A stretch of 43,731 nucleotides of DNA from Erythrobacter sp. (GCA_030731635.1 JANQTR010000111.1:1-43731); one strand, 5' to 3'. Shown: positions 16,553 through 24,579, counted from the first letter of the stretch. A program made the numbers and translations. Notes: generated from the letters alone by a model not told the origin.

Positions 16553-16944
16553 GCGCTGGTAACCTTGCCAGCTGGCACGCCTATATGGAGGGCGGGAGCG
16601 ATCCCGCTCTCCTGTCAGCGCTGCTGGCCGATGACGCGGTGTTTCATTCGCCGGTGGTGCACACCCCGCAGGTCGGCAAGCCGGTGGTGATGGCCTATCT
16701 TCTGGCTGCGGCGCAGGTGCTGGGGAATGACAAATTCCACTACATCCGCGAGCTTGTGGACGGCGATGACATGATGCTCGAATTCGTCACCGAGCTGGAT
16801 GGAATCGCGATCAACGGCGTCGATATCATCCGCTTTAACGATGCAGGGCAGATCAGCGATTTCAAGGTGATGGTGCGCCCCTTGAAAGCGATTAACAAAG
16901 TGTGGGAGACGATGGGCGCGCAGTTGGCGGCGACTAAGGGGTAA
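16549..16944 (+). CDS. NTF2-like (SnoaL-fold) protein
   Basis: A 131-residue alpha+beta-barrel protein. Typical features are the helix LASWHAYMEGGSDPALLSALLADDAVFHSPVVHTPQVGK, the strand DMMLEFVTELDGIAINGVDIIRF and the closing GQISDFKVMVRPLKA. Members include isomerases, hydrolases and binding proteins; nothing here singles out a ligand. The start is GTG 16549, which overlaps the dienelactone hydrolase stop, so the two form one operon. Joint metabolism of a small lactone or ester is inferred only from coupling. Confidence 0.8.
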   Translation: MSAGNLASWHAYMEGGSDPALLSALLADDAVFHSPVVHTPQVGKPVVMAYLLAAAQVLGNDKFHYIRELVDGDDMMLEFVTELDGIAINGVDIIRFNDAGQISDFKVMVRPLKAINKVWETMGAQLAATKG

Positions 16945-16948
16945 AGCC

Positions 16949-17374
16949 CTATTCGGTGGCAAGCGGCGCGAGATAATAATCAGCGCGGCCTTGTGGAGCG
17001 ACCGGAATAACCATCAGGTTGAGCAAGACGGCGGCCAGGTGAGCCGGAAAAACGCCGATGATCACAGCCCAGGGCAGCAAGATCACAGTGTGAATTGCCA
17101 GAGACGCCCCCCAAAACCGGAAGATCGCCCGGCGCGGCCCCAAGGAAGTGCGGCCGGGTGCGGTAGCAGCGGACTGCCGCAGAATGTCTGATGCCGCGTT
17201 CCAATCCGCTGCAGCGATCCACAGCCGATGTCCGCCCAGTGCCAGGGAGTTGGCTTCCACCGATGCTTGAGCATTCGCGCCAATATGAACCTGAATCCCA
17301 TACCCTTCGAGCATGGCAGCCACGACCACTGCTTCAACCCGTGAAACCGTAATAGCGATGGTGATCAAGTCCAT
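16949..17374 (-). CDS. DUF2007-like membrane protein
   Basis: A 141-residue protein. Residues 1-65 (MDLITIAITVSRVEAVVVAAMLEGYGIQVHIG, then GGHRLWIAAADWNAASDIL) resemble the DUF2007 putative signal-transducing domain. Two hydrophobic segments follow at about residues 82-105 and 108-125, with a short tail. The cytosolic domain is therefore membrane-tethered. ATG 17374 starts the conserved domain; the in-frame extension to 17431 contains no recognisable sequence. It lies 75 bases downstream of two BLUF genes on the same strand and may respond to them, which is inference from context. Its stop is 4 bases from the convergent NTF2-like gene. Confidence 0.72.
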   Translation of the reverse strand: MDLITIAITVSRVEAVVVAAMLEGYGIQVHIGANAQASVEANSLALGGHRLWIAAADWNAASDILRQSAATAPGRTSLGPRRAIFRFWGASLAIHTVILLPWAVIIGVFPAHLAAVLLNLMVIPVAPQGRADYYLAPLATE

Positions 17375-17449
17375 GAAGCATAGAACTAATTTACGGGTCC
17401 GCCTGTGGCAAGCGCCCAAATTACAGGGCAAAATACCGGCGGATTTTCA

Positions 17450-17875
17450 TCACTCTGGGTGCAACAGCAACCGATCTGCCTTCACACAATCATCGCTGAA
17501 AAACGCCTGCACTGCTTCCGTGACATAGTCCGGCACCGGACCGCTTGCCGCAATGGTCATTTTTTCCAGCGCGCCGGCGACCTCCTGTTCTGCAAAACAG
17601 TGCATCCGCCAGGCGGCAAATTTCGCAGCCGGGATCGAGCGTTCATCAATGACTTTGACGTCGCAGTGCCGCACATCCCTGCGGATCTGATCGAAGGTCG
17701 CCATCAGTGTCCAAGCTTCCCCTTCAAGCACCTGAAGGAAACGCTGGTCAACGAATAACAGAAAGCCGCTCAGGCCCTTGCGATCATTGGCGACGCGCGC
17801 GTGGTAGACCAGACGGAACAGCTCGGCCCGGTCCATCCCGGCTGACGCAGTGCTCTGATAGATGATCCGGCGCAT
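17450..17875 (-). CDS. Short BLUF blue-light photoreceptor 1
   Basis: A 141-residue protein with a BLUF flavin-binding domain at residues 1-95. The light-sensing network is visible: Y6 (RRIIYQS), N30 (ARVANDRKGLSGFLLF) and Q48 (RFLQVLEGE). The FDQIRRDVRHCDVKVI strand-helix and W at AAWRM complete the fold. About 45 residues of helical C-terminal cap follow, with no output domain, so signalling must go through a partner protein. It begins with a well-placed GGGGAGG. The SD lies against a small hairpin (17885-17898). Confidence 0.93.
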   Translation of the reverse strand: MRRIIYQSTASAGMDRAELFRLVYHARVANDRKGLSGFLLFVDQRFLQVLEGEAWTLMATFDQIRRDVRHCDVKVIDERSIPAAKFAAWRMHCFAEQEVAGALEKMTIAASGPVPDYVTEAVQAFFSDDCVKADRLLLHPE

Positions 17876-17884
17876 GTATTCCTC

Positions 17885-17898
17885 CCCAAACGATTGGG
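17885..17898 (-). promoter_or_regulatory. Hairpin abutting the ribosome binding site of BLUF gene 1
   Basis: CCCAA at 17885-17889 and TTGGG at 17894-17898 pair with a 4-base loop. On the mRNA (minus strand) the 3' arm merges into the GGGGAGG ribosome binding site, so folding could compete with initiation. The stem is only 5 bp, so the effect is speculative. Confidence 0.3.
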
Positions 17899-17962
17899 AA
17901 AGAACCTTAGCAAAAACAAGCTAGCAACGCGTTTTGGGCAACTGCGGGTTTGACCTTAGGCG

Positions 17963-18355
17963 CTAGTTCAGAACCGCGAAATTCACGATCATCTTCCGCA
18001 AGCCGGGATCTAACCCTTCGGGCAGATCACGCTCCAGCATGTCGCGGCGATTGGCGATACTCTCGGCGATCATCACGCGCTTCATTGCCCAATCGGGGCA
18101 GGTGCGCGCAGCAATCGCCCGATGGTCAAGCACCGACACCCCGCTGTGGCGCGGATCGCTGGTGATACGTTCCATCAGAGCGGCAACCTCACCCTCCTCG
18201 CCTTCGAGCAGCTGGAGAAAATTGCGGCCATTGAACAACAGCAAGCCGGTGATGCCGCGCACCGGATTGTTGCGGGCACTTGTTGCAAGAATCGCGTCGA
18301 CCTCCTCACGCGGCAAGGTCGGCGCGGTGCTGATATAGAGATATTGGCTGAGCAC
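17963..18355 (-). CDS. Short BLUF blue-light photoreceptor 2
   Basis: A 130-residue BLUF protein. Y7 (QYLYIST), N30 (ARNNPVRGITGLLLF) and Q48 (NFLQLLEGE) form the flavin network. MERITSDPRHSGVSVLDHRAI is the characteristic later segment and W is present in PDWAMKRV. A short helical C-terminus follows, with no output domain. It is a better match to the BLUF consensus than its neighbour, and the two are clearly divergent paralogues. It is the first gene of the BLUF2-BLUF1-DUF2007 minus-strand series, and rho lies just upstream. Confidence 0.94.
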   Translation of the reverse strand: MLSQYLYISTAPTLPREEVDAILATSARNNPVRGITGLLLFNGRNFLQLLEGEEGEVAALMERITSDPRHSGVSVLDHRAIAARTCPDWAMKRVMIAESIANRRDMLERDLPEGLDPGLRKMIVNFAVLN

Positions 18356-18404
18356 TGTTCCCGTCCGTCCGTTAGGTCCCTTACGCCCGCCCCCCGGCGG
18401 CAGA

Positions 18405-19670
18405 TTACTGGTTCATCGTATCGAAGAAATCCGAATTGGTCTTCGAATCCTTCATCTTGTCCAGCAGGAATTCCATCGCATCTACGGTGCCCATCTGCAT
18501 CAGGATGCGGCGCAGCACCCACATCTTGGACATCTTGTCCTTTTCGACCAGCAGCTCTTCTTTGCGGGTGCCGGATTTGCCGACATCCAGCGCGGGGAAG
18601 ATGCGCTTGTCGGAAACCTTGCGATCCAGCACGATTTCGCTGTTACCGGTGCCCTTGAACTCTTCGAAGATCACTTCGTCCATGCGGCTGCCGGTATCGA
18701 TCAGGGCTGTGGCGATGATCGAGAGGCTGCCGCCCTCCTCGATATTGCGCGCCGCGCCGAAGAACCGCTTGGGCCGCTGGAGCGCGTTGGCATCAACGCC
18801 GCCGGTCAGCACCTTGCCCGATGATGGCACCACGGTGTTGTAAGCCCGGCCGAGACGCGTGATCGAATCGAGCAGGATCACCACATCGCGCTTGTGTTCG
18901 ACCAATCGCTTGGCCTTTTCGATCACCATTTCAGCGACCTGCACGTGGCGATTGGCGGGTTCATCAAAGGTGGATGATATGACTTCACCCTTCACGCTGC
19001 GCTGCATGTCGGTGACTTCTTCGGGCCGTTCGTCGACCAGCAGCACGATCAGAAACACCTCAGGGTGGTTGTCGGTGATCGCCTTGGCGATGTTCTGGAG
19101 CAGCACGGTCTTACCGGTGCGCGGCGGGGCGACGATTAGCGCGCGCTGGCCTTTGCCCTGCGGCGCGATGATATCAATCACCCGCGCGCTCTTGTCCTTT
19201 ACCGTCGGGTCAAGGCAGTCGAGCGTCAGCTTTTCGTCGGGATAAAGCGGGGTGAGGTTATCGAAATTGGTGCGCAGGCGGACCGCGTCGGGATCATCGA
19301 AATTGACCTTGGCCAGGGTGGTGATCGCAAAATAGCGTTCGCCATCGCGCGGCGCGCGGATTTCGCCTTCGACCGTATCGCCCGTGCGCAGACCCCATTT
19401 GCGGACCTGATTGGGCGAGACATAAATATCGTCCGGCCCAGCAAGATAGTTGGCTTCGGGCGAGCGCAGAAAGCCGAAACCATCCTGCAACACCTCGATG
19501 GTGCCGATACCCATGATTTTTTCTTCGTATTCCTCATCCTCGGCCAATTCGCGCAGGATGCTGAACAGCAGATCCTGACGGCGCATGGTCGAGGCGCCTT
19601 CAACGCCGAGTTCTTCCGCCATCGCGACCAATTCGGCCGGGGTCTTTCGCTTGAGGTCTTTGAGATGCAT
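18405..19670 (-). CDS. rho: Transcription termination factor Rho
   Basis: A 421-residue hexameric RNA helicase. The N-terminal helix bundle (MHLKDLKRKTPAELVAMAEELGVE) and the CSD-type RNA-binding domain (GFGFLRSPEANYLAGPDDIYVS) precede the ATPase domain. That domain has Walker A APPRTGKT, Walker B VILLDSITRLGRAYN, the VDERPEEVTDM catalytic Glu region and the secondary-site KGEVISSTFDEPANRH. Length is standard. A promoter and 5' leader hairpin lie upstream, and hemJ follows the same direction further upstream. Confidence 0.98.
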   Translation of the reverse strand: MHLKDLKRKTPAELVAMAEELGVEGASTMRRQDLLFSILRELAEDEEYEEKIMGIGTIEVLQDGFGFLRSPEANYLAGPDDIYVSPNQVRKWGLRTGDTVEGEIRAPRDGERYFAITTLAKVNFDDPDAVRLRTNFDNLTPLYPDEKLTLDCLDPTVKDKSARVIDIIAPQGKGQRALIVAPPRTGKTVLLQNIAKAITDNHPEVFLIVLLVDERPEEVTDMQRSVKGEVISSTFDEPANRHVQVAEMVIEKAKRLVEHKRDVVILLDSITRLGRAYNTVVPSSGKVLTGGVDANALQRPKRFFGAARNIEEGGSLSIIATALIDTGSRMDEVIFEEFKGTGNSEIVLDRKVSDKRIFPALDVGKSGTRKEELLVEKDKMSKMWVLRRILMQMGTVDAMEFLLDKMKDSKTNSDFFDTMNQ

Positions 19671-19788
19671 TGGTGATTTTTCCGAAAGTCAGGAGTGGCC
19701 GGATGGTCAGTGCCTCTTGATCAGAGGTGTCTTGCAGGTGTCGCCGGAATGGCGGGCAAGACCGGGCTTGGAGAAAGCAGACCTGTTT

Positions 19789-19803
19789 GGAGCGAACCGC
19801 TCC
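19789..19803 (-). promoter_or_regulatory. Hairpin in the rho 5' leader
   Basis: GGAGCG at 19789-19794 and CGCTCC at 19798-19803 form a perfect 6-bp stem with a 3-base loop near the predicted 5' end of a roughly 150-base rho leader. The neighbouring palindrome TTACCGGTAA lies at 19806-19815. Rho autoregulates through its leader in other bacteria, so the long leader is noteworthy. Confidence 0.4.
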
Positions 19804-19824
19804 GTTTACCGGTAAGGTGAAAGC

Positions 19825-19853
19825 GAAATAGGAGCCGCGGCGCGCAAGGTCAA
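19825..19853 (-). promoter_or_regulatory. Putative rho promoter
   Basis: On the minus strand, TTGACC (19853-19848) is followed after exactly 17 bases by TATTTC (19830-19825). The -35 box matches the consensus at 5 of 6 positions; the -10 box is weak. It sits 155 bases before the rho ATG. Confidence 0.5.
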
Positions 19854-19890
19854 TCGCCGAAATGCGCGCCGCTCGGGCTCAGGAAGTTTT

Positions 19891-20334
19891 TTAGAACGGC
19901 TTGAGATAAACCAGCAGCACGATCACGATCAGCAGCAACCCTGGCACTTCGCCGATCAACCGCAGCCGCGCTTCGGTAAGTGGGCGTTCACCCCGCGCCA
20001 TCTTCTTGGTCTGCGCTACCAGCCAGCCGTGATAGCCCGTCAGCAACAGCACCAGCGTTAGCTTGGCATGGAGCCAACCGGCTGAGAAAAAGCCCTGAGT
20101 AGCCGCCATCGTCAGGCCGAGCACCCAGACGATGATCATGCTGGGGGTAAGGATGATCTTGCGCAGCTTGCCCATCCGCACCGCCCACTTGGCCTCACCT
20201 TCAGAACCCGGCGCATGGTCGAGCATGTAGATGCACTGGCGCGGCAGCATGAACAGCCCCGCCAGCCAGAACACCATGAAGATCACATGCCCCGATTTGA
20301 GGAACAGGTAGATCGACAACAGCAGGTCTTGCAC
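19891..20334 (-). CDS. hemJ: Protoporphyrinogen oxidase HemJ
   Basis: A 147-residue, four-helix integral membrane protein oxidising protoporphyrinogen IX to protoporphyrin IX in haem and chlorophyll synthesis. The conserved His and Lys residues are in LKSGHVIFMVFWLAGLFMLPR and GWLHAKLTLVLLLTGYHGWL. GLTMAATQGFFSAG and the RLIGEVPGLLLIVIVLLVYLKPF tail are also typical. It is 4 bases downstream of hemE on the same strand, so the two haem steps are co-transcribed. Confidence 0.94.
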   Translation of the reverse strand: MQDLLLSIYLFLKSGHVIFMVFWLAGLFMLPRQCIYMLDHAPGSEGEAKWAVRMGKLRKIILTPSMIIVWVLGLTMAATQGFFSAGWLHAKLTLVLLLTGYHGWLVAQTKKMARGERPLTEARLRLIGEVPGLLLIVIVLLVYLKPF

Positions 20335-20338
20335 CGGC

Positions 20339-21355
20339 TTAACCCCTCAACGCTGTGAGCAATTCCTCGACATGGGCAATCGGGGTGAATTGCCCGATCC
20401 CATGGCCGAGGTTGAAGACATGCGGCCGATCCTCGAACGCCGCGATGATGGTGCGCAGCCGCTCTGCCATCGCCGGGCCGCCCGCTTCGAGCAGCAGCGG
20501 ATCGAAATTGCCCTGCACCGGCATACCGGCCGGCAGGCTGGCATGGGCCCAGGCCGGATCAAGCGTTTCGTCGAGACCCACCGCATTCACACCCGTTTCG
20601 CGGGCATAGGCGGGCAGTTTTGCGCCCGCGCCTTTGGGAAAGCCGATCACCGGCGTATCGGGATGCGATGCCTTGAGCGCGGCGGTAATCGCAGCATTGG
20701 GCGCAACCACCCACTTTTCAAACTGATCAGGCGCAAGACTGCCAGCCCAGCTGTCAAACAGCTGCACCGCTTCGGCTCCGGCATCGATCTGGCCGCGCAG
20801 ATAGGTGATCGAAACCGCGATAATCGCATCGATAATCGCCTGCATATGCGCCGGGTCGCGGTAAGCCAGCAATCGCGCCGGGCCCTGATCCTTGGACCCT
20901 TCACCTGCAATCATGTAGGTTGCCACCGTCCACGGGCTCCCCGCAAAGCCGAGCATCGTGACCTCCGGACCGATCAGCGCGCGGGTGCGGCGCACGGTTT
21001 CATAGACCGGCTCAAACCGTTCAAACGCCGGGGTAAAGCTATCCAGCCCGGCTTCGAGCAGGGTCGGTGCGAGATGCGGCCCTTCACCAGCGGCAAAGGT
21101 CAGCCCCTGCCCCATCGCATGCGGCACAATCAGGATATCGGAAAACAGGATCGCCCCATCAAACCCGAACCGCCGGATCGGCTGGACGGTGATTTCAGCG
21201 GCCGCTTCGCTATCATAAACCAGTTCAAGAAACCCGCCCTTTTCAGCCCGAAGTTCCCGGTATTCAGGCAGATAGCGCCCCGCTTGGCGCATCAGCCAGA
21301 CGGGGGCAACGTCCTGACGGACACCTTTGAGCGTATCGAGTAATGGTCCAGGCAT
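20339..21355 (-). CDS. hemE: Uroporphyrinogen decarboxylase HemE
   Basis: A 338-residue cytosolic enzyme decarboxylating the four acetates of uroporphyrinogen III. Signatures are PVWLMRQAGRYLPEYRELR near the N-terminus, GFAGSPWTVATYMIAGEGSKD, LFDSWAGSLAP and the closing GHGIGQFTPIAHVEELL. The AAAGGATCTCT ribosome binding site lies directly before the ATG. hemE bordering the origin region is the Caulobacter arrangement, where hemE promoters lie inside the origin. Confidence 0.97.
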   Translation of the reverse strand: MPGPLLDTLKGVRQDVAPVWLMRQAGRYLPEYRELRAEKGGFLELVYDSEAAAEITVQPIRRFGFDGAILFSDILIVPHAMGQGLTFAAGEGPHLAPTLLEAGLDSFTPAFERFEPVYETVRRTRALIGPEVTMLGFAGSPWTVATYMIAGEGSKDQGPARLLAYRDPAHMQAIIDAIIAVSITYLRGQIDAGAEAVQLFDSWAGSLAPDQFEKWVVAPNAAITAALKASHPDTPVIGFPKGAGAKLPAYARETGVNAVGLDETLDPAWAHASLPAGMPVQGNFDPLLLEAGGPAMAERLRTIIAAFEDRPHVFNLGHGIGQFTPIAHVEELLTALRG

Positions 21356-21702
21356 AGAGATCCTTTAAACAAATCTAATCAAATTATAAAAGGATTGATG
21401 GAGTCTGTTGGCCCTGTGGATTCCGGGAATTACCAGCCACTGCGTGGTTACCCCCAGCCTCAACAGGCCCAATCACCCCCCAGCGAATCCGCATGGATTG
21501 GACGTCAAGCGGGCTTTATCCCCACTCTTCCCAGCCTGTCGACAAAACCCCGCGCATTGTGGGCAAATACCCCGAGAAAATGCCTGTCAGTGGGTACGAA
21601 AATTGCTCCCCTGCTTGTGAGCCCCCCTCTCCCGTGGTTTATGCGGTGTTCTGTCCACAGCCCTCAAATCGACCAACCCCGGGGCAGCGAGTGCGAATCA
21701 GC
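21356..21702. other. oriC: Predicted chromosomal origin of replication (oriC), hemE side
   Basis: This 347-base stretch is the only long non-coding region. 21364-21392 is strongly AT-rich (TTTAAACAAATCTAATCAAA then TTATAAAAGG), a possible unwinding element. DnaA-box-like 9-mers are TTATCCCCA at 21516-21524 (one mismatch to TTATCCACA), CTGTCCACA at 21651-21659, TGTGGGCAA at 21558-21566 and TGTGGATTC at 21415-21423 (two mismatches each). The flanking order hemE-[gap]-DUF299-maf-aroE-coaE-dnaQ matches the Caulobacter origin. Flanking genes run away on both sides, and parABS lies 5-10 kb off. Box scores are modest, and context carries most of the weight. Confidence 0.8.
21383..21411 (-). promoter_or_regulatory. 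Putative hemE promoter within the origin region
   Basis: On the minus strand TATAAT (21388-21383) is a perfect -10 hexamer. The -35 position, 17 bases upstream, holds CCAACA, a partial match. It lies 27 bases before the hemE ATG. Confidence 0.45.
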
Positions 21703-22548
21703 ATGAACCGTCTTAACCTGCATCTCGTCTCCGATTCGACCGGTGAAACGCTGGAAATGATCGCCAAGGCGGCCTTGGCGCAGTTTGATGATCCGGTGGT
21801 CAACCGCCATTTCTGGCCGATGGTGCGGTCGCTGCAGCATCTTGACCGGATCGTGCCCGATCTCGCCGCGCATCCCGGACTGGTGTTTTATACCTTGGTG
21901 AACCCTGATACCCGCAAACGGTTGGAAGAGCATTGCCGCCATCTGGGCCTGCCGGCGGTGCCGGTGCTCGATCAGGTCACCGCCGCGCTGGAAAGTCAGC
22001 TGGGACAGGAGGCGCATGGTCGCCCCGGCCGTCAGCACATGATGAATGACGATTATTTCAAGCGGGTCGACGCGATTCAATACACCATCGCCCATGATGA
22101 CGGCCTCGCCCATGAAGAGTGGGAGGAGGCGGATATTCTGCTGGTCGGGGTGTCGCGATCATCCAAGACGCCGACCAGTATCTACCTCGCCAATCGTGGG
22201 TACAAGGTCGCCAATATCCCGTTGGTGGTCGAAAGCCCGCCGCCGACGACGCTGTATCGCTTGCGCCATCCGCTGGTGGTCGGGTTGACCACAAGCCCCG
22301 AGAGGCTGGTGCAGATCCGTCGCAATCGTCTGCTATCGCTCAACGAAGCGACAGAGACCGCCTATGTGGATAATGATCGGGTGAAAGCCGAGCTGCAATT
22401 TGCGCGGCGGATGTTCGCCGATAATGGCTGGCCGGTGATCGATGTTACCCGCCGCTCGATCGAGGAAACTGCGGCGGCGATTATCCGGCTGGCGCAGGAA
22501 CGCGGCCGCAAACCAGCGAGCGAAGGCGGAGTGGGTCAGCCGATATGA
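21703..22548 (+). CDS. DUF299 kinase/pyrophosphorylase (pyruvate,phosphate/water dikinase regulatory protein)
   Basis: A 281-residue bifunctional regulator that phosphorylates and dephosphorylates a Thr of pyruvate phosphate dikinase or PEP synthase. The N-terminus NLHLVSDSTGETLEMIAKA and the P-loop region LVGVSRSSKTPTSIYLAN are diagnostic. YKVANIPLV and the GLTTSPERLVQIRRNRL segment follow. ATG 21703 begins the conserved N-terminus; the frame is open upstream through the origin region, but that sequence is non-coding in character. This is the gene right of oriC in Caulobacter. Its stop overlaps the maf start by 4 bases. Confidence 0.95.
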   Translation: MNRLNLHLVSDSTGETLEMIAKAALAQFDDPVVNRHFWPMVRSLQHLDRIVPDLAAHPGLVFYTLVNPDTRKRLEEHCRHLGLPAVPVLDQVTAALESQLGQEAHGRPGRQHMMNDDYFKRVDAIQYTIAHDDGLAHEEWEEADILLVGVSRSSKTPTSIYLANRGYKVANIPLVVESPPPTTLYRLRHPLVVGLTTSPERLVQIRRNRLLSLNEATETAYVDNDRVKAELQFARRMFADNGWPVIDVTRRSIEETAAAIIRLAQERGRKPASEGGVGQPI

Positions 22549-23144
22549 GTGACATTCCGCGTCTGATCCTCGCCAGCAAATCCGCCTCACGCCGGGCCAT
22601 GCTCGATGCCGCAGGCGTGATCTACGAGGCAGTGCCTGCCGATATTGACGAGCGCGCGGTTGAGGCCGGGTTGGCAGACGCATCCCCCAGCGAGGTGGCC
22701 GAGGCGCTAAGCGTCGCCAAGGCGGCAGCGGTGGCAGTGCTGCACCCCCATGCCCTAGTGCTGGGTTCGGATTCGCTCGTGGTGGTTGAAGGCCGCCGCT
22801 TCGACAAGCCGCGCGCCGCCGATGAAGCCGCCGAACATCTGCGGTTCTTCTCAGGCAAGGTGATGGAACTCCACAGCGCTGCTGCTCTCGTTCGCAATGG
22901 CGGCTGCGAATGGAGTCACGCCAGCATCGCCCGGCTGCACGTGCGCGATCTGTCGGAGGCGTTTATCGCAGATTATCTCCGCCTTGAATGGCCTGCGATC
23001 AGCCACACTGTTGGCGCTTTCCGGATTGAGGGGCCGGGGGTGCAATTGTTCGATCAGATCGAAGGTGATCAGTTCACCGTGCTCGGGATGCCGCTGCTTC
23101 CGCTGCTGGGCGCACTGCGCGAGGCAGGGGTGTTGATCGCATGA
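22545..23144 (+). CDS. maf: Maf-family nucleoside triphosphate pyrophosphatase
   Basis: A 199-residue enzyme hydrolysing non-canonical or modified NTPs to NMP and PPi. The N-terminal LILASKSASRRAMLDAAG is the SxSxRR-type phosphate-binding motif. The catalytic Asp is in ALVLGSDSLVVVEGRRFDKP, and YLRLEWPAISHTVGAFRIEGPG is the C-terminal signature. The subtype (dTTP/UTP versus m7GTP) is not certain. It overlaps its neighbours by 4 bases on both sides, within a tight five-gene origin operon. Confidence 0.93.
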   Translation: MSDIPRLILASKSASRRAMLDAAGVIYEAVPADIDERAVEAGLADASPSEVAEALSVAKAAAVAVLHPHALVLGSDSLVVVEGRRFDKPRAADEAAEHLRFFSGKVMELHSAAALVRNGGCEWSHASIARLHVRDLSEAFIADYLRLEWPAISHTVGAFRIEGPGVQLFDQIEGDQFTVLGMPLLPLLGALREAGVLIA

Positions 23145-23998
23145 CCCGCGTCTATGCCGAAGTGATCGGCGATCCGATTGCGCATTCGAAATCGCCTGTG
23201 ATCCACAATTTCTGGCTGGAAAAACTGGGCATTGATGCCGAGTATCGCGCCTGCCACGTCCGGCCCGAGGGGCTGGCCGAATACCTCACTGCTCGTCGCG
23301 AAGACCCGGCGTGGCGTGGGTGCAATGTCACCATGCCGCACAAGCAGACGGTGATCCCGTTGCTCGCCACAATCCAACCGCCTGCTGATGCGATTGGTGC
23401 TGTCAACACGATCTACCCCGCAACTGATCGCGTGCTTGCCGGTACCACAACCGATGCGGCCGGCTTTCTTGAACCGCTGGCGGATCATCTGGCTGCCACC
23501 CACTACTTCCGCATGGCGCGGATCATGGGCACCGGCGGCGCGGCGCGGGCGATTATTGCCGCGCTGGCTGACAAGGGCTTCACGCTGGTGGTGGCAGGCC
23601 GTGATCCGGGCAAGGCGCGCGCGTTGCTCGATGAACTCGCGCCCAAGGGGGAACATCATGCGATTGACCTGGCGCATTTTGCCGATCCGACCGATTTTGC
23701 CTTTGACGACCGCGATGCCTGCCTTGATCTGGTGATCAATGCGTCGTCGCTGGGGATGCAAGGGCAGCCGCCTTTGCTGTTCGATTGGAGCCATGCCCCG
23801 CCGGGCAGCATTGCCTATGACATCGTCACCGCCCCGCTCGACACACCCTTCCTCCAGGGCGCGCGGGCCAAGCGCTTCGCCACGATTGACGGCTATGCGA
23901 TGCTCATCGGCCAGGCCGCCGCGGCGTTTGAACGCTTTTTTGGTCAGCCTGCCCCGCGCGAACATGATGCCGAACTGCGCGAGCTTCTGATCCGGTGA
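23141..23998 (+). CDS. aroE: Shikimate dehydrogenase AroE
   Basis: A 285-residue NADPH-dependent enzyme reducing 3-dehydroshikimate to shikimate in aromatic amino acid synthesis. Substrate-site residues are in VIGDPIAHSKSPVIHNFWLE, NVTMPHKQTVIPL (catalytic Lys) and TTDAAGFLEPL (Asp). The cofactor site is ARIMGTGGAARAIIAAL followed by VAGRDPGKAR, with the Arg expected for NADPH preference. ATGA and GTGA overlaps link it to maf and coaE. Confidence 0.96.
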   Translation: MTRVYAEVIGDPIAHSKSPVIHNFWLEKLGIDAEYRACHVRPEGLAEYLTARREDPAWRGCNVTMPHKQTVIPLLATIQPPADAIGAVNTIYPATDRVLAGTTTDAAGFLEPLADHLAATHYFRMARIMGTGGAARAIIAALADKGFTLVVAGRDPGKARALLDELAPKGEHHAIDLAHFADPTDFAFDDRDACLDLVINASSLGMQGQPPLLFDWSHAPPGSIAYDIVTAPLDTPFLQGARAKRFATIDGYAMLIGQAAAAFERFFGQPAPREHDAELRELLIR

Positions 23999-24579
23999 CT
24001 CAGCCCAAGATCATCGGCCTCACCGGATCCATCGGGATGGGCAAGTCGACCGTCGCCGCGATGTTTGCCGACGCCGGCATCCCGGTGTTCGATGCCGATG
24101 CCGAAGTGCGCGCGATGCAGGGCGCAGGCGGTGAACTCGTCCCGGCGATCGAAGCTGCTTTTCCCGGATCGACCGGGCCGGACGGAGTCGACCGCGACAG
24201 GCTCGGTCATCAGGTATTTGCCGACCCTGCCGCGCTCGCGCGGCTGGAAGCCATCGTCCACCCTGCTGTGGCGGCCAGGCGCGCCGCGTTCCTTGCCCGG
24301 CATCACGACAAGCCTGCCGTGGTGTTCGATATCCCGCTGCTGTTCGAACGCGGCGGACACGCCAGCGCCGATATCATTGTGGTCGTCTCCGCACCGGCAG
24401 ACATTCAGCGCGCCCGCGTGCTCGCCCGCCCCGGCATGACGCGCGAAAAATTCGAACATATTGTCAGCTTGCAACTTCACGACAGCGAAAAACGCGCCCG
24501 CGCCGATCATGTCATCGACACCGGCACCAGCCTTGCAGAAACCCGCGCACAGGTCGCTGCGCTGATTGCTTCATTTTGA
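23995..24579 (+). CDS. coaE: Dephospho-CoA kinase CoaE
   Basis: A 194-residue kinase carrying out the last step of coenzyme A synthesis. The P-loop is KIIGLTGSIGMGKSTVAAMF, followed by PVFDADAEVRAM. The LID region includes DRLGHQVFADPAALARLEAIVHP, and VVFDIPLLFERGG is the family signature. The start is GTG 23995, overlapping the aroE stop. A 19-bp dyad begins directly after its stop. Confidence 0.96.
   Translation: MTQPKIIGLTGSIGMGKSTVAAMFADAGIPVFDADAEVRAMQGAGGELVPAIEAAFPGSTGPDGVDRDRLGHQVFADPAALARLEAIVHPAVAARRAAFLARHHDKPAVVFDIPLLFERGGHASADIIVVVSAPADIQRARVLARPGMTREKFEHIVSLQLHDSEKRARADHVIDTGTSLAETRAQVAALIASF

Noticed and set aside
21365..21379. TTAA-N7-TAAT as a CtrA box
   Set aside because: Two mismatches in the second half-site. 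Too weak to list as a separate site; mentioned only in the origin finding.
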